A stretch of 64,000 bases of DNA from Pseudomonas versuta (GCF_001294575.1 NZ_CP012676.1:806001-870000); one strand, 5' to 3'; positions 9,501 to 19,148 are shown, counted from the first letter of the stretch. Notes: generated by a model not told the origin, from the letters alone. A program made the numbers and translations.

Positions 9501-10040
9501 GTAGGGCAGTTTGCTGCCCATCGGGAACAGGTCGATCAGCGCACCGCGTACCGCGAACTCGCCGTGCTCATACACCGTATCGACGCAGCGATAACCGCTG
9601 GCCTCAAGCCGGGTCCGCATCTGCTCGACGTCCAGCTTCTGCCCGATATCCAGCACCAGGCTGCTGCCCAGCAAAAAACGGGTCGGAGCCAGGCGATGTA
9701 GGGCCGTCGTGATCGGCACTACCAAAACCCCGTGACTCAGCTCTGGCAGCCGGTACAGGCTGGCGATACGCTGGGAAATGATGTCCTGGTGCGGCGAGAA
9801 CAGATCGTAGGGCAGGGTTTCCCAGTCGGGAAAATGCAGCACCGGCAACTCGGGCGCGAAAAACCTCAACTCCTGCTCAAGGCGTTCGGCGCTTTGGCTG
9901 TCGGCGGTCAGGAGCAGGGTGAAGCGCTGGGCGGCGCTGGCAGCTTCGGCGATTGCGAGGCTCAGGGCGGCACCGGGCAGGTTGCCCCAGTGCTGTTTAC
10001 CTGCAGTGGCAGGGAGTTTCGGTAGACGCAGGACGGGCAC
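6591..10040 (-). CDS. mfd: Transcription-repair coupling factor Mfd
   Basis: Mfd displaces RNA polymerase stalled at DNA lesions and recruits UvrA. The 1149 residues match the usual length. The UvrB-homology region is at the N-terminus (VLHFPDWETLPYD), the RNAP-interaction CarD-like domain is near 480-550 (VVHIDHGVGRYQGL), and the RecG-like translocase follows with Walker A GDVGFGKTEVA, DEEHRFG and TATPIPRT, then the C-terminal TRCF domain. The stop lies 11 bases before the downstream SNF2 gene. Transcription runs away from gap, from a shared intergenic region. Confidence 0.96.
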   Translation of the reverse strand: MPVLRLPKLPATAGKQHWGNLPGAALSLAIAEAASAAQRFTLLLTADSQSAERLEQELRFFAPELPVLHFPDWETLPYDLFSPHQDIISQRIASLYRLPELSHGVLVVPITTALHRLAPTRFLLGSSLVLDIGQKLDVEQMRTRLEASGYRCVDTVYEHGEFAVRGALIDLFPMGSKLPYRIDLFDDEIETLRTFDPETQRSIDKVESVRLLPAREFPLQKDAVTRFKARFRERFDVDFRRCPVFQDLSSGITPAGIEYYLPLFFDETSTLFDYLPGDTQVFSLPGIEQAAENFWSDVRNRYEERRVDPSRPLLPPAELFLPVDDCFARLKNWPRVVVSQDDVDTGSSRERFPARPLPNLAIEAKANQPLAALSGFLEQFDGRVLFTAESAGRREVLLELLERLKLRPKTVENWPDFVASKHRLAITIAPLDEGLLLDDPALALIAESPLFGQRVMQRRRREKRADANNDAVIKNLTELREGAPVVHIDHGVGRYQGLATLEVDNQVAEFLTLEYAEGAKLYVPVANLHLIARYTGSDDELAPLHRLGSETWQKAKRKAAEQVRDVAAELLDIYARRAAREGHAFADPKADYATFSAGFPFEETPDQQTTIEAVRADMLSPKPMDRLVCGDVGFGKTEVAMRAAFIAVHGGRQVAILVPTTLLAQQHYNSFRDRFADWPVTVEVMSRFKSAKEINAAVAQLAEGKIDIVIGTHKLLQDDVKIKNLGLVIIDEEHRFGVRQKEQLKALRSEVDILTLTATPIPRTLNMAVSGMRDLSIIATPPARRLSVRTFVMEQNNSTVKEALLRELLRGGQVYYLHNDVKTIEKCAAELAELVPEARIGIGHGQMRERELEQVMSDFYHKRFNVLIASTIIETGIDVPSANTIIIERADKFGLAQLHQLRGRVGRSHHQAYAYLLTPPRQQITGDAQKRLEAIANTQDLGAGFVLATNDLEIRGAGELLGDGQSGQIQAVGFTLYMEMLERAVKSIRKGEQPNLDQPLGGGPEINLRVPALIPEAYLPDVHTRLILYKRIANASDEEGLKDLQVEMIDRFGLLPEPTKNLVRITLLKLQAEQLGIKKVDAGPQGGRIEFAADTPVDPLVLIKLIQGQPNRYKFEGATLFKFMVPMERAEERFNTIETLFERLTPKSS

Positions 10041-10343
10041 GGAAGGTTGAGCTCCAAGCGTTGCGACAAAGTCGGCAATTGTAACGGGCCAAGGGGCTGG
10101 CTGTCAGTTGCAGTCTTTAAAGAGGGTGTTGAAATCTGTGTGTGATACCTGACATGGGGGCGCCAGCAGGGTTGCTCAAGGGCTGCAAGCCCATGAAATG
10201 ATGGGTGTTATAAATTTATTCGCCTTTATTTACGGGTGCTTAAACGTTTCAGTTATGGCGTATGACAGGCGTGCATTGCCCATGCAGGGAGGCAGCGGCA
10301 TAATGTAGCCCCTTTTTTCAGCCCCTACATGTGGAAGGTTCCC
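10041..10343. other. Divergent intergenic region mfd / gap
   Basis: About 300 bases between divergent genes must hold both promoters. I see an AT-rich stretch (10205-10250, GTTATAAATTTATTCGCC) that could be promoter DNA, and GGAAGG just before the gap start. No RNA gene or clear operator was recognised. Confidence 0.4.
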
Positions 10344-11792
10344 GTGACTCAGAAGCCCGACCAGTGTCTTGGTGAATGGATCGACCGTGAAGCACTCGCA
10401 GAAGCGATGATCCCGCTAATCGGTCAGCTCTACCGCAATAACAATGTGGTGAGTTCGATCTATGGCCGCAGCCTGATCAACCGTTCAGTCATCGCGATTC
10501 TCAAAGCTCACCGCTTTGCGCGTCATCGCCAGTCCGATGACAGCGAATTGTCCGTACACGAAACTTTCCCTCTGCTCAAGGCAATGAGCGAGCTCAAGCT
10601 CGGTGCTGCTTCGGTAGACCTGGGCAAGCTGGCCGTTAAATTCAAGGCCGAAGGCAATGGCCGTACTGCCGAGCAGTTCGTGCGTGAAGAACTGGCCGAT
10701 GTAGTGGGTCAGCAGAATGCTTCTGCACGCAAAGGCACTGACGTTGTGCTGTACGGCTTCGGTCGTATCGGCCGTCTGCTGGCACGCATCCTGATCGAAA
10801 AAACCGGTGGCGGCGACGGCCTGCGTCTGCGTGCCATCGTGGTGCGCAAAGGCGCCGACAACGATCTGGTCAAGCGTGCCAGCCTGCTGCGTCGTGACTC
10901 GGTACATGGCCCGTTCGATGGCACCATCGTTATTGATGAAGTCAACAACACCATCACCGCCAACGGTAACCTGATCCAGGTGATCTACGCGAAGAACCCG
11001 ACTGAAGTGGACTACACCCAGTACGGTATTCAAAACGCACTGCTGGTGGACAACACCGGCGTATGGCGTGACGCCGAAGGCCTTGGCCAGCACCTGGCAT
11101 GCCCTGGCATTGACCGCGTGGTGTTGACCGCTCCGGGCAAAGGCAAGCTGAAAAACATCGTTCACGGCATCAACCACGGCGAAATCACCGCAGACGACAA
11201 GATCGTTTCGGCGGCATCCTGCACCACCAACGCCATCGTGCCGGTGCTCAAGGCTGTCAACGACAAGTTCGGCATCGTCAACGGTCACGTTGAAACGGTT
11301 CACTCGTACACCAACGACCAGAACCTGATCGACAACTTCCACAAGGGCGATCGCCGTGGTCGCAGCGCCGCGCTGAACATGGTTATCACCGAGACCGGTG
11401 CTGCCACAGCTGCTGCCAAGGCTCTGCCCGAGCTGGCCGGCAAGCTGACCGGTAACGCGATCCGCGTTCCGACGCCAAACGTTTCGATGGCCATCCTCAA
11501 CCTCAACCTTGAGAAGCCGGCTACCCGTGAAGAAATGAACGAGTACCTGCGCTACATGGCGTTGCACTCCGATCTGCACAAGCAAATCGACTACGTGAAC
11601 TCCCAGGAAGTGGTTTCCACTGACTTCGTAGGTTCGCGTCACGCCGGTGTGGTCGATGCTGAAGCCACTATCTGCAATGACAACCGCGTTGTGCTGTACG
11701 TGTGGTACGACAACGAATTCGGTTACAGCTGCCAGGTAGTTCGCGTGATGGAAGACATGGCCGGGGTCAACCCGCCAGCGTTCCCGCGCTAA
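10344..11792 (+). CDS. gap: Long-form glyceraldehyde-3-phosphate dehydrogenase
   Basis: Oxidises glyceraldehyde-3-phosphate to 1,3-bisphosphoglycerate, or the reverse in gluconeogenesis. The 482 residues exceed the usual ~335 because of an N-terminal helical extension of about 130 residues; this long form (PA3001 type) is standard in Pseudomonas. The Rossmann motif GFGRIGR and the catalytic-cysteine motif SAASCTTNAIVP are intact, as is the C-terminal WYDNEFGY. I chose GTG 10344 (TQKPDQCLGEWIDREALAEA follows) because GGAAGG sits 6-11 bases upstream; an ATG 15 bases earlier lies before that site. A strong terminator follows. Confidence 0.92.
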   Translation: MTQKPDQCLGEWIDREALAEAMIPLIGQLYRNNNVVSSIYGRSLINRSVIAILKAHRFARHRQSDDSELSVHETFPLLKAMSELKLGAASVDLGKLAVKFKAEGNGRTAEQFVREELADVVGQQNASARKGTDVVLYGFGRIGRLLARILIEKTGGGDGLRLRAIVVRKGADNDLVKRASLLRRDSVHGPFDGTIVIDEVNNTITANGNLIQVIYAKNPTEVDYTQYGIQNALLVDNTGVWRDAEGLGQHLACPGIDRVVLTAPGKGKLKNIVHGINHGEITADDKIVSAASCTTNAIVPVLKAVNDKFGIVNGHVETVHSYTNDQNLIDNFHKGDRRGRSAALNMVITETGAATAAAKALPELAGKLTGNAIRVPTPNVSMAILNLNLEKPATREEMNEYLRYMALHSDLHKQIDYVNSQEVVSTDFVGSRHAGVVDAEATICNDNRVVLYVWYDNEFGYSCQVVRVMEDMAGVNPPAFPR

Positions 11793-11810
11793 GCAACCGC
11801 CGCAACTGAA

Positions 11811-11837
11811 AACGCCCCGACTGGTTCGGGGCGTTTT
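11811..11837 (+). terminator. Rho-independent terminator of gap
   Basis: AACGCCCCGA-CTGG-TTCGGGGCGTTTTT: a GC-rich stem followed by five Ts, 19 bases after the gap stop codon. Confidence 0.9.
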
Positions 11838-11854
11838 TGTGTGTGAAGCTTTTT

Positions 11855-11944
11855 GTAGTCGCTGCCGAAGGCTGCGAAGGGTTGCTGGGTAACCCGTTTC
11901 CTTGAGACCTCATGGATCCGATCGCAGCCTGCGGCAGCGACTAC
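11855..11944. repeat. Long palindromic repeat of the GTAGTCGCTGCCG type
   Basis: GTAGTCGCTGCCGAAGGCTGCGA on the left is matched by its near-complement TCGCAGCCTGCGGCAGCGACTAC on the right, with about 43 bases between. This is a second Pseudomonas REP-like family, distinct from the GGAGCGAGC type elsewhere in the window. It lies between convergent gap and the MFS gene. Confidence 0.75.
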
Positions 11945-11954
11945 AAGTGTAGCC

Positions 11955-13253
11955 TTAGCTGTTGCCCGGGATTGCGGCTTGAGCCGTGCGCAGTTCATGT
12001 TTGTTGCCGCGAAACAGCACCACGGTTGCAATCAGGCCCAGTACGGCGGCACCGGTCAGCCACAGGCCCGGTGCGGCCTTGTTGTCCAGCACGTGGATCA
12101 GGTAGGTACAGGCCGCCGGGGTAAAACCACCGAAGGTCGCAGTCGCCAGGCTATAGGCCAGCGAGAATCCAGTGGTACGCACTTCAACCGGCATGATTTC
12201 GGTAAGCGCCACGACCATGGCGCCGTTATACGAGCCATACAGGAACGACAGCCACAGCTCGACGATCAGCAGATGGCTGAAGCTCGGGTTGGCCACCAGC
12301 CAGGACAGCGCCGGATAAGCGGTCAGGATCGCCAGGATGGTTGCGCCCAGCAGCAGCGGTTTACGCCCCACTTTATCGGACAGCGCGCCCATGACCGGCA
12401 GCCAGAAGAAGTTCGACAGGCCAATGCACACCGTCACCAGCAGCGCATCGAAGTCCGACAGGTGCAGTTCTGACTTGCCGAAGGTCGGGGTGTACGCGGT
12501 GATCAGGTAGAACGACACGGTGGTCATTACCACCAGCGCCATGCCGCCCAGTACCAGCCCAAAGTTCTGACCGATGGAACGTACGATTTCACGCAGGGTA
12601 GGGTGATGCGTCCGGGCTTCGAACTCAGGGGTTTCTTCCATCGATTTACGGATGACAAAGATCACCGGCACGATCATGCAACCAATCAGGAACGGGATGC
12701 GCCAGCCCCAGTCACCCATGTCTTGCGGGCTCAACCAGTGATTGAGGCCAACACCCAGCAGGCCGGCGAAGACCACGGCTGCTTGCTGGCTAGCCGATTG
12801 CCAGCTGACGAAGAAGCCTTTGCGCCCGGGGGTGGCGATTTCCGCCAGGTATACCGACACACCGCCCAGTTCCACGCCCGCCGAAAAGCCTTGCAGCAAG
12901 CGACCGAGCAAAACCAGTAACGGAGCTGCGACACCCAGTGTGGCGTAGCCCGGTACACAGGCAATCAGCACGGTGCCCATGGCCATCAGGGCGAGGGTAA
13001 TGATCAGGCCTTTACGGCGGCCATGACGGTCGATATAGGCGCCGAGAAAGATTGCGCCCAATGGACGCATTAGGAAGCCTGCGCCGAAAGTGGCCAAGGC
13101 GAGCATTAATGACGCGAATGCGCTGTCGGACGGAAAGAAGGTTTTGGCAATGGCCGTGGCATAGAAGCCAAAGACCATGAAGTCGAACATCTCTAGAAAG
13201 TTACCGCTGACAACGCGAAAAATCGCCTTGCCTTTGCCCATACTGGAGGCCAT
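11955..13253 (-). CDS. MFS metabolite:H+ symporter (citrate/tricarballylate type)
   Basis: A 432-residue inner-membrane transporter with twelve predicted helices. It belongs to the metabolite:H+ symporter branch of the MFS, shown by the opening [20 protein letters not shown], the loop 2-3 motif [13 protein letters not shown] and the second-half repeat [13 protein letters not shown]. The sequence is closest in my memory to CitA/TcuC, so a tri- or dicarboxylate substrate is likely but not provable here. I took ATG 13253 rather than the adjacent upstream TTG. It stands alone, convergent with gap. Confidence 0.8.
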   Translation of the reverse strand: MASSMGKGKAIFRVVSGNFLEMFDFMVFGFYATAIAKTFFPSDSAFASLMLALATFGAGFLMRPLGAIFLGAYIDRHGRRKGLIITLALMAMGTVLIACVPGYATLGVAAPLLVLLGRLLQGFSAGVELGGVSVYLAEIATPGRKGFFVSWQSASQQAAVVFAGLLGVGLNHWLSPQDMGDWGWRIPFLIGCMIVPVIFVIRKSMEETPEFEARTHHPTLREIVRSIGQNFGLVLGGMALVVMTTVSFYLITAYTPTFGKSELHLSDFDALLVTVCIGLSNFFWLPVMGALSDKVGRKPLLLGATILAILTAYPALSWLVANPSFSHLLIVELWLSFLYGSYNGAMVVALTEIMPVEVRTTGFSLAYSLATATFGGFTPAACTYLIHVLDNKAAPGLWLTGAAVLGLIATVVLFRGNKHELRTAQAAIPGNS

Positions 13254-13407
13254 CAAAAATCACCCGCTGTTATCTGTTTTATGCGTAATCCATGTTTTCT
13301 TACTCGTCCACACTGCAAGATCAAGGCGTACGCCGTTGTCCAAAACAGTTTTGTAACGATATGTGTATCCGTCTGTGTAGGCAACTGCTGTTGGAACTAC
13401 AGGAGGC

Positions 13408-13971
13408 TCAGGGGATTTGTGCCAGCAGGCTCTGGCGCAGCTTTTCAGGCAGTCCGTCAGGGCTGAGCCAGATGCCCAGATAGGCCTTTGCCAATTCCGG
13501 GTCCTGGCTGTTGAAGATGACTTTGCCATTGCATTCAAGGTTCAGGCCCCGTTGCGGGTCATAGTCCAGGGCGTAGCGATCACCGCGTTTGATATCGCCA
13601 AAGCTGGCTTGCAGCTGTTTCAGCGGTTTTTCCAGGCGGGCAAGGACGGCCGCCGGCTGCTGGCGTTTGAGGATGGTGGCAGAGGCTCGGGTTACATCCT
13701 TGTGATCAAGATCGCGCAGATAGAACAGTTCCAGGCGCAGGTCGCGCTGTTCATTGAACGCCTGTTGCGGGCTGAGACCGGGCCGGGTGAACAGTGCTGC
13801 AGCGTAAATGTCGGCCCAAAGATACGTCAGCACGATCTGGCCTCTGCGCTCCATGATGTGTGAGCCGTCTTGCCACTGCGCGGGAAAGTTGGCTTCTTTG
13901 AGCCGCGCGGGTTCATCAGCCAGGGCGCCGGCGCTACAAGACAGCAGAAGAACGATCAACAACTGGCGCAT
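13408..13971 (-). CDS. Exported chalcone-isomerase-like protein
   Basis: 187 residues starting MRQLLIVLLLSCSAGALA with a clear Sec signal peptide cut after about residue 18; longer in-frame starts upstream run through a REP element and are rejected. The mature part (LTYLWADIYAAALFTRP…FGDIKRGDRYALDYDP) matches the bacterial chalcone-isomerase-like family, whose members probably bind a lipid-like ligand rather than isomerise chalcones. No partner gene is adjacent. The precise role is unknown. Confidence 0.75.
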   Translation of the reverse strand: MRQLLIVLLLSCSAGALADEPARLKEANFPAQWQDGSHIMERRGQIVLTYLWADIYAAALFTRPGLSPQQAFNEQRDLRLELFYLRDLDHKDVTRASATILKRQQPAAVLARLEKPLKQLQASFGDIKRGDRYALDYDPQRGLNLECNGKVIFNSQDPELAKAYLGIWLSPDGLPEKLRQSLLAQIP

Positions 13972-14040
13972 GCAGGCGATCCTGATCGATGTGTTGCTAA
14001 AGGTTATGCCAGTTTTGCGAAAGCATGACGAAGATCTCAG

Positions 14041-14091
14041 CAGGAGCGCGCTTGCTCGCGAGCATTTGACCTTAATAGCTCGCTCCTGCAG
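14041..14091. repeat. REP palindrome, short form
   Basis: CAGGAGCGCGCTTGCTCGCGAG…AGCTCGCTCCTGCAG, an inverted REP pair. It lies in the 304-base divergent gap between the chalcone-isomerase-like gene and sthA; the remainder of that gap (14092-14275) should hold the sthA promoter, but I recognise no specific site. Confidence 0.75.
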
Positions 14092-14275
14092 GGCGCGCGC
14101 GTCTGAACGATGACAGGCTGACAAAAATTGTTTTCGACCAGACCAAGGGTTAATGTTCGCGGCGTTCAGGCTTCTATAGACTGTGCCCACGTTTTGATCC
14201 TTCATGGCGCTGGCCGCGACATGATTTAGCCGCAGGTGCCCAAATGGGTGCTGCGGCCTGTTCTGAGGAGTACGC

Positions 14276-15670
14276 ATGGCTGTCTACAACTACGACGTAG
14301 TGGTACTGGGTTCCGGCCCGGCAGGAGAAGGTGCGGCAATGAACGCCGCAAAAGCAGGGCGCAAAGTGGCAATGGTCGATAGCCGGCGCCAGGTGGGCGG
14401 CAACTGCACGCACTTGGGCACTATCCCATCCAAAGCCTTGCGTCACTCGGTTCGCCAGATCATGCAGTTCAACACCAACCCGATGTTCCGGGCCATTGGT
14501 GAGCCGCGCTGGTTCTCGTTTCCGGACGTGCTCAAAAGCGCCGAAAGAGTCATCTCCAAGCAAGTGGCTTCGCGCACCGGTTTCTATGCGCGCAACCGCG
14601 TCGACCTGTTCTTCGGCACCGGCAGCTTCACCGATGAGCAAACCATTGAAGTGGTCTGCAGCAACGGTGTCGTTGAAACCCTGATGGCCAAGCAAATCAT
14701 TATCGCCACCGGCTCGCGTCCTTATCGCCCGGCCGATATCGATTTCACTCATTCGCGTATCTACGATAGCGACACCATCCTGAGCCTGGGTCATACCCCG
14801 CGTAAGCTGATTGTGTATGGCGCCGGGGTGATCGGCTGCGAATACGCCTCGATCTTCAGCGGTCTTGGGGTGTTGATCGAGCTGGTGGACAACCGCGAGC
14901 AATTACTGAGCTTCCTCGATTCCGAGATCTCGCAGGCGCTGAGCTATCACTTCAGCAACAACAACATCACGGTTCGCCACAACGAAGAATATGAACGGGT
15001 AGAAGGCGTCGAAAACGGCGTGATTCTGCACCTCAAGTCCGGCAAGAAGATCAAGGCTGACGCCTTGCTCTGGTGTAACGGCCGTACCGGCAACACCGAT
15101 CTGTTGGGTCTGGAAAACATCGGGATCAAGGTCAATGGCCGCGGCCAGATCAGCGTTGATGAAAACTACCGCACCAGCGTGCCGAATATCTATGGCGCGG
15201 GCGATGTGATCGGCTGGCCAAGCCTGGCCAGTGCTGCGCATGACCAGGGCCGTTCGGCCGCAGGCAGCATTGTGGATAACGGCAGCTGGCGTTTCGTGAA
15301 CGATGTGCCAACCGGCATTTACACGATTCCGGAGATCAGCTCGATCGGCAAGAACGAGCAGGAACTGACCCTGGCCAAAGTGCCGTATGAAGTGGGCAAG
15401 GCGTTCTTCAAGAGCATGGCGCGGGCACAGATTGCCGGTGAGCCCCAGGGCATGCTGAAAATCCTGTTCCACCGTGAAACCCTGCAAGTGCTGGGTGTTC
15501 ACTGTTTCGGCTACCAGGCATCAGAGATCGTGCACATCGGTCAGGCGATCATGAACCAGCCGGGTGATCTCAATACCCTGAAGTACTTCGTGAACACCAC
15601 GTTCAACTACCCGACCATGGCCGAAGCCTATCGGGTAGCCGCTTACGATGGTCTTAACCGGCTTTTTTGA
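14276..15670 (+). CDS. sthA: Soluble pyridine nucleotide transhydrogenase
   Basis: A cytoplasmic FAD enzyme that passes electrons from NADPH to NAD+ and so balances the two pools. The 464 residues are of family length. The FAD motif ([19 protein letters not shown]) lies at the N-terminus, the NAD(P) motif ([19 protein letters not shown]) near residue 180, and the C-terminal dimerisation domain ends …[16 protein letters not shown]. The active-site segment reads [13 protein letters not shown]: the second cysteine of the disulfide reductases is replaced by threonine, as is usual in SthA. GAGGAG precedes the start. Confidence 0.96.
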   Translation: MAVYNYDVVVLGSGPAGEGAAMNAAKAGRKVAMVDSRRQVGGNCTHLGTIPSKALRHSVRQIMQFNTNPMFRAIGEPRWFSFPDVLKSAERVISKQVASRTGFYARNRVDLFFGTGSFTDEQTIEVVCSNGVVETLMAKQIIIATGSRPYRPADIDFTHSRIYDSDTILSLGHTPRKLIVYGAGVIGCEYASIFSGLGVLIELVDNREQLLSFLDSEISQALSYHFSNNNITVRHNEEYERVEGVENGVILHLKSGKKIKADALLWCNGRTGNTDLLGLENIGIKVNGRGQISVDENYRTSVPNIYGAGDVIGWPSLASAAHDQGRSAAGSIVDNGSWRFVNDVPTGIYTIPEISSIGKNEQELTLAKVPYEVGKAFFKSMARAQIAGEPQGMLKILFHRETLQVLGVHCFGYQASEIVHIGQAIMNQPGDLNTLKYFVNTTFNYPTMAEAYRVAAYDGLNRLF

Positions 15671-15674
15671 GCGG

Positions 15675-15705
15675 CTCCGGCCGGTGGCCTGAGCCGGCCG
15701 GGGAG
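15675..15705. terminator. GC-rich hairpin between convergent genes
   Basis: CTCCGGCCGG-TGGCCTGAG-CCGGCCGGGGAG forms a strong stem between convergent sthA and the GDPD gene. It lacks a T-tract on the plus strand, so it may act as a two-way barrier rather than a classic terminator. Confidence 0.5.
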
Positions 15706-15712
15706 ACCGATT

Positions 15713-16435
15713 TCAGCTTTTCCCGAGGGTGGCAATGGCCAAACCGGGAAAGTCTGTAATCAGGCTATCTACGCCGAAGTCGGCGAGCCTGCGCATCAGC
15801 GCGGGTTCGTTGACTGTCCACACCGACACATGCAAACCCTGGCGCTGGGCTTTTTCAAGGCGCTCGGGGGTGCAGAGTGTCCAGTTCAGCGCCAGCATTT
15901 CACAGCCATAACTTTGCGCGACCTTGATCGGGTCGAGCCAGGCGTATTCGGCTACCAGTCCGCGGGACAGGTCCGGGGTCAGCTCCAGTGCGGCCTTGAG
16001 TACTTCACGCGAGCTTGAGGTGACGGTGACCTTGTCCATGATGCCGTGGCGCACCGCCATTTCTCGAATGGCCAGTACGGTGCTTGCAGCCCGGGTGCGG
16101 GATGCGCTTTTGACTTCCAGCTGCCAGTGCTCGAAGTTGCATTTCTCGAACAGCTCTTCAAGACGCGGGATAGGGCATGGCTGCATCCAGCCGGGGCCGC
16201 CTTTGCGTGCGTCATAGGTCACAAGATCGGCGGCGGTGTGCTCGATGACTTTGCCGCGCCGGTCGGTGGTGCGCTTGAGGGTGGGGTCGTGGATCACCAT
16301 CAGCTCGCCGTCTCTGGACAGGTGCAGGTCAAGTTCACAACGACGCACGCCATGCTTGAGGCATTGCTCAAAGCTGGCAAGTGTGTTTTCCGGTGCTTCG
16401 CCTTTGGCGCCGCGATGGCCATAAATCAGGGTCAC
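15713..16435 (-). CDS. Glycerophosphodiester phosphodiesterase (GlpQ/UgpQ-like, cytoplasmic)
   Basis: Hydrolyses glycerophosphodiesters to glycerol-3-phosphate and an alcohol. The 240 residues begin directly with the catalytic strand (IYGHRGAKGEAPENTLASFE, with the HRG and E of the active site) and continue with ELDLHLSRDGELMVIHD (metal-binding E and D, second catalytic H). The C-terminal WTVNEPALMRRL and GVDSLITDFP are typical. There is no signal peptide, so it is the cytoplasmic UgpQ type. A perfect GTGCCCGAGT/ACTCGGGCAC inverted repeat sits between it and the PilZ gene. Confidence 0.88.
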   Translation of the reverse strand: MTLIYGHRGAKGEAPENTLASFEQCLKHGVRRCELDLHLSRDGELMVIHDPTLKRTTDRRGKVIEHTAADLVTYDARKGGPGWMQPCPIPRLEELFEKCNFEHWQLEVKSASRTRAASTVLAIREMAVRHGIMDKVTVTSSSREVLKAALELTPDLSRGLVAEYAWLDPIKVAQSYGCEMLALNWTLCTPERLEKAQRQGLHVSVWTVNEPALMRRLADFGVDSLITDFPGLAIATLGKS

Positions 16436-16466
16436 AGTTGCTCCTTAATAGGTAGTGCCCGAGTAG

Positions 16467-17051
16467 TCACTCGGGCACGGATTCGTTTTGTTCGCGGGCC
16501 AGGCGGCGTGCCTGCGCCTGTTTTTGCAAAATGTAGCGCGCCAGCAACTGACGTTGGGTGTCGTTAAGGGATTCAAATTCGGTATCGATGGTGTAACCGC
16601 CGTCCTGCCCGTGGCACCTTACGACTCGGGCACGCAGCAGCAACCCAAGGGCCTGGGGCATCAGTACCATTTTCACCGAAAGGTGGCTGTCGACCGCGCA
16701 GGCATGGGGGTGGTGGAACTCGATGCCACCTTCGGACAGCGTCACCGGTTGAAGCTCGCCGATCTTGCCCAGCACTGTCTGTGCAACGATCTGGCTGAGC
16801 AGGTCGACACGTTTGTTCAGGGTTTTAAGGTAGCTGGATACGCTACGGTCACGCTCGCTGATCTGGCGCAGCTGGTGCTGAGACTCGAATTCGCTCAGGT
16901 GCAGTTCACTGAGTAAATTGAACAGTGGGGATGCATCCTGCAACACTTTGCTGCTCGCGGCCTCGGAGGCCGACAGCGGGGTTATTTCCAGTGCGATCAG
17001 ATCCTCGATACGGTAGTATTCGCGGCGATCTGCGTCATTTAATGTCGACAT
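16467..17051 (-). CDS. PilZ-domain protein (putative c-di-GMP effector)
   Basis: 194 residues. The N-terminus has the RxxxR-like element REYYR in DRREYYRIED, and the second half carries TLSEGGIEFHH in place of the usual [DN]xSxxG motif. One of the c-di-GMP contact residues is therefore unconventional and binding should not be assumed. A helical middle segment (about 60-100) separates the two. It is the PA2989 counterpart, between the GDPD gene and divergent lolC. Confidence 0.75.
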   Translation of the reverse strand: MSTLNDADRREYYRIEDLIALEITPLSASEAASSKVLQDASPLFNLLSELHLSEFESQHQLRQISERDRSVSSYLKTLNKRVDLLSQIVAQTVLGKIGELQPVTLSEGGIEFHHPHACAVDSHLSVKMVLMPQALGLLLRARVVRCHGQDGGYTIDTEFESLNDTQRQLLARYILQKQAQARRLAREQNESVPE

Positions 17052-17145
17052 GGCGAACCCATGATGGCGGCTGTGGTCTGAGTGTAAAGCTGCTTATCAG
17101 GCCCCGCCACAAGGACGTCTTCTTTTCCCTCGAACAAGCCCCGAC

Positions 17146-18396
17146 ATGTTCAGACCTCTCTTCGTATTTATCGGCACGCGTTATACCCGTGCAAAGCGTC
17201 GCAATCATTTTGTGTCGTTCATATCGCTGACATCCATGATCGGCCTTGCCCTTGGCGTGGTCGTAATGATTGTGGTGCTCTCGGTGATGAACGGCTTCGA
17301 TCATGAGATGCGCACCCGCGTGCTGGGCATGGTGCCCCACGCGACTATCGTCGGCGATCAACCGATCAGCGACTGGCAAAGCCTGGCCGACAAAGTCCGG
17401 CAGAACCCCAAGGTGGAGGCGGTAGCGCCGTTCACCCAGATGCAGGGGCTGCTGACCCATGACGGCAATGTGCAGAAAGTAATGCTCAATGCCATCGACC
17501 CGGTGCAGGAACGCAAGGTCTCGATCATTGACAAGTTCATGCTCGAGGGGCAACTCAACTCGCTGACCCCCGGCAGCTTCGGCATCATCATTGGTGACAA
17601 GGCGGCCAAGAAGCTTGGGGTTGCCATCGGTGACAAGCTGACCTTTGTCGCGCCGGAAGTCACTGTGACCCCGGCCGGGATGTTCCCGCGCATGAAGCGT
17701 TTCACTGTGCAGGGCATCTTCCATGTCGGCGCGGGTGAGATTGATGGCTACCTGGGCGTGACCAACCTGCAGGATCTGGCGCGTCTGCAGCGCTGGAAGC
17801 CTGATCAGGTGCAGGGGTTGCGTCTCAAGTTTGACGACCTGTTCCAGGCGCCGCGTACGGCATGGGAAATCGCCCAGCAGCTGGGCGAGAGTCAGTACTA
17901 CGCCCGTGACTGGACTCGCACCCATGGCAATTTGTATCAGGCGATCCGCATGGAAAAAGCCATGATCGGTTTGCTGTTGTTGCTGATCGTTGCCGTGGCG
18001 GCCTTCAACATCATTTCCACGCTGGTGATGGTGGTTAATGACAAGAAGGGCGACATCGCGATTTTGCGCACCCTGGGCGCTACGCCGGGCACCATCATGG
18101 CCATCTTTATGGTCCAGGGCACCGTTATCGGTGTGGTCGGGACAGCCATTGGCGCAGTGCTCGGCATGTTGGCGGCACTCAATGTGAGCGCCGCGATCTC
18201 GGCCCTTGAAGGCTTGATCGGGCACAAGTTTCTCAACGCCGACGTGTACTTCATTGACTACCTGCCGTCGCAATTGCAGGCGCAGGATGTGTTGATGGTG
18301 TGCGGCGCGGCATTGGTTCTGAGTTTCCTCGCGACCTTGTACCCGGCCTGGCGTGCTGCGCGCACCCAGCCTGCGCAGGCGCTTCGTTATGAGTGA
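17146..18396 (+). CDS. lolC: Lipoprotein-releasing complex permease LolC
   Basis: Inner-membrane permease of the LolCDE ABC machine that extracts outer-membrane lipoproteins and hands them to LolA. The 416 residues show one N-terminal membrane helix ([20 protein letters not shown]), a periplasmic domain, and three C-terminal FtsX/MacB-type helices starting at [15 protein letters not shown]. The start [20 protein letters not shown] is nearly identical to that of the third gene, showing that the two permeases are paralogues. Its stop overlaps the lolD start by eight bases. Confidence 0.93.
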   Translation: MFRPLFVFIGTRYTRAKRRNHFVSFISLTSMIGLALGVVVMIVVLSVMNGFDHEMRTRVLGMVPHATIVGDQPISDWQSLADKVRQNPKVEAVAPFTQMQGLLTHDGNVQKVMLNAIDPVQERKVSIIDKFMLEGQLNSLTPGSFGIIIGDKAAKKLGVAIGDKLTFVAPEVTVTPAGMFPRMKRFTVQGIFHVGAGEIDGYLGVTNLQDLARLQRWKPDQVQGLRLKFDDLFQAPRTAWEIAQQLGESQYYARDWTRTHGNLYQAIRMEKAMIGLLLLLIVAVAAFNIISTLVMVVNDKKGDIAILRTLGATPGTIMAIFMVQGTVIGVVGTAIGAVLGMLAALNVSAAISALEGLIGHKFLNADVYFIDYLPSQLQAQDVLMVCGAALVLSFLATLYPAWRAARTQPAQALRYE

Positions 18397-19087
18397 GTTG
18401 GGCATGAAAGAACAAGCAGTGTTGAGTTGCCGCGACCTGGGCAAGTCCTACGAGGAAGGCCCGGAGTCGGTCGTGGTGTTGTCCGGCCTGCAGCTGGAGC
18501 TGCACCCGGGCGAGCGCGTGGCGATTGTCGGGACCTCGGGTTCGGGCAAAAGTACCTTGCTCAATTTGCTCGGCGGCCTCGACACCCCGTCTTCGGGCAG
18601 CGTCTGGCTGGCGGGCGAAGAGCTGTCGGCGCTGGGCGAAAAGGCCCGTGGCCTGCTGCGCAACCGCTCGCTGGGCTTCGTTTACCAGTTTCACCATTTG
18701 CTGGCCGAATTCACCGCGCTGGAAAACGTCTGCATGCCATTGCTGATCGGTAAAACCCCGATCCCTGAGGCGCGCGAACGTGCGACCGCGCTGCTGACCC
18801 GGGTGGGTCTGGGCCATCGCCTGGAGCACAAGCCGGCAGAACTGTCGGGTGGCGAGCGCCAGCGCGTGGCGATTGCCCGTGCACTGGTCAACAATCCGGG
18901 GCTGGTGATGCTTGATGAGCCCACCGGCAACCTCGATTCGCACACTGCCCAGGGCATTCAGGACTTGATGCTGGAACTCAGCACTTCGATGCGCACGGCG
19001 TTCCTGGTGGTGACCCACGACATGAACCTGGCCCGCCAGATGGATCGCGTGTTGCACCTTCAGGAAGGTCGTCTGAGCGCGATGTAA
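18389..19087 (+). CDS. lolD: LolD, ATPase of the lipoprotein-releasing complex
   Basis: ATP-binding subunit of LolCDE. The 232 residues contain Walker [10 protein letters not shown], the Q loop YQFHHLL, the signature [15 protein letters not shown], Walker [12 protein letters not shown] and the H-loop VTHD. I chose ATG 18389 ([12 protein letters not shown]), which overlaps the lolC stop; ATG 18404 is an alternative five residues later. Frames further upstream lie inside lolC and are not used. Confidence 0.94.
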   Translation: MSELGMKEQAVLSCRDLGKSYEEGPESVVVLSGLQLELHPGERVAIVGTSGSGKSTLLNLLGGLDTPSSGSVWLAGEELSALGEKARGLLRNRSLGFVYQFHHLLAEFTALENVCMPLLIGKTPIPEARERATALLTRVGLGHRLEHKPAELSGGERQRVAIARALVNNPGLVMLDEPTGNLDSHTAQGIQDLMLELSTSMRTAFLVVTHDMNLARQMDRVLHLQEGRLSAM

Positions 19088-19096
19088 TCGGCCAAG

Positions 19097-19133
19097 CCCG
19101 GCGCCGCATTCCGGTGCCGGGTCTTTTATTTTT
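19097..19133 (+). terminator. Hairpin plus T-rich tail between lolD and lolE
   Basis: CCCGGCGCCG-CATTC-CGGTGCCGGG is followed by TCTTTTATTTTTC, a convincing intrinsic-terminator shape, only 9 bases after lolD and 15 before the lolE start. It may lower read-through into lolE. Confidence 0.7.
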
Positions 19134-19148
19134 CTACGGTGCCCGCGA

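Noticed and set aside
10485..11642. 385-codon minus-strand frame opposite gap
   Set aside because: Shadow of gap, whose full product is recognisable; the antisense peptide has no known motif.
17035..18444. 469-codon minus-strand frame opposite lolC
   Set aside because: Antisense of lolC, whose protein is unambiguous; composition is rich in His and Arg, typical of high-GC shadows.
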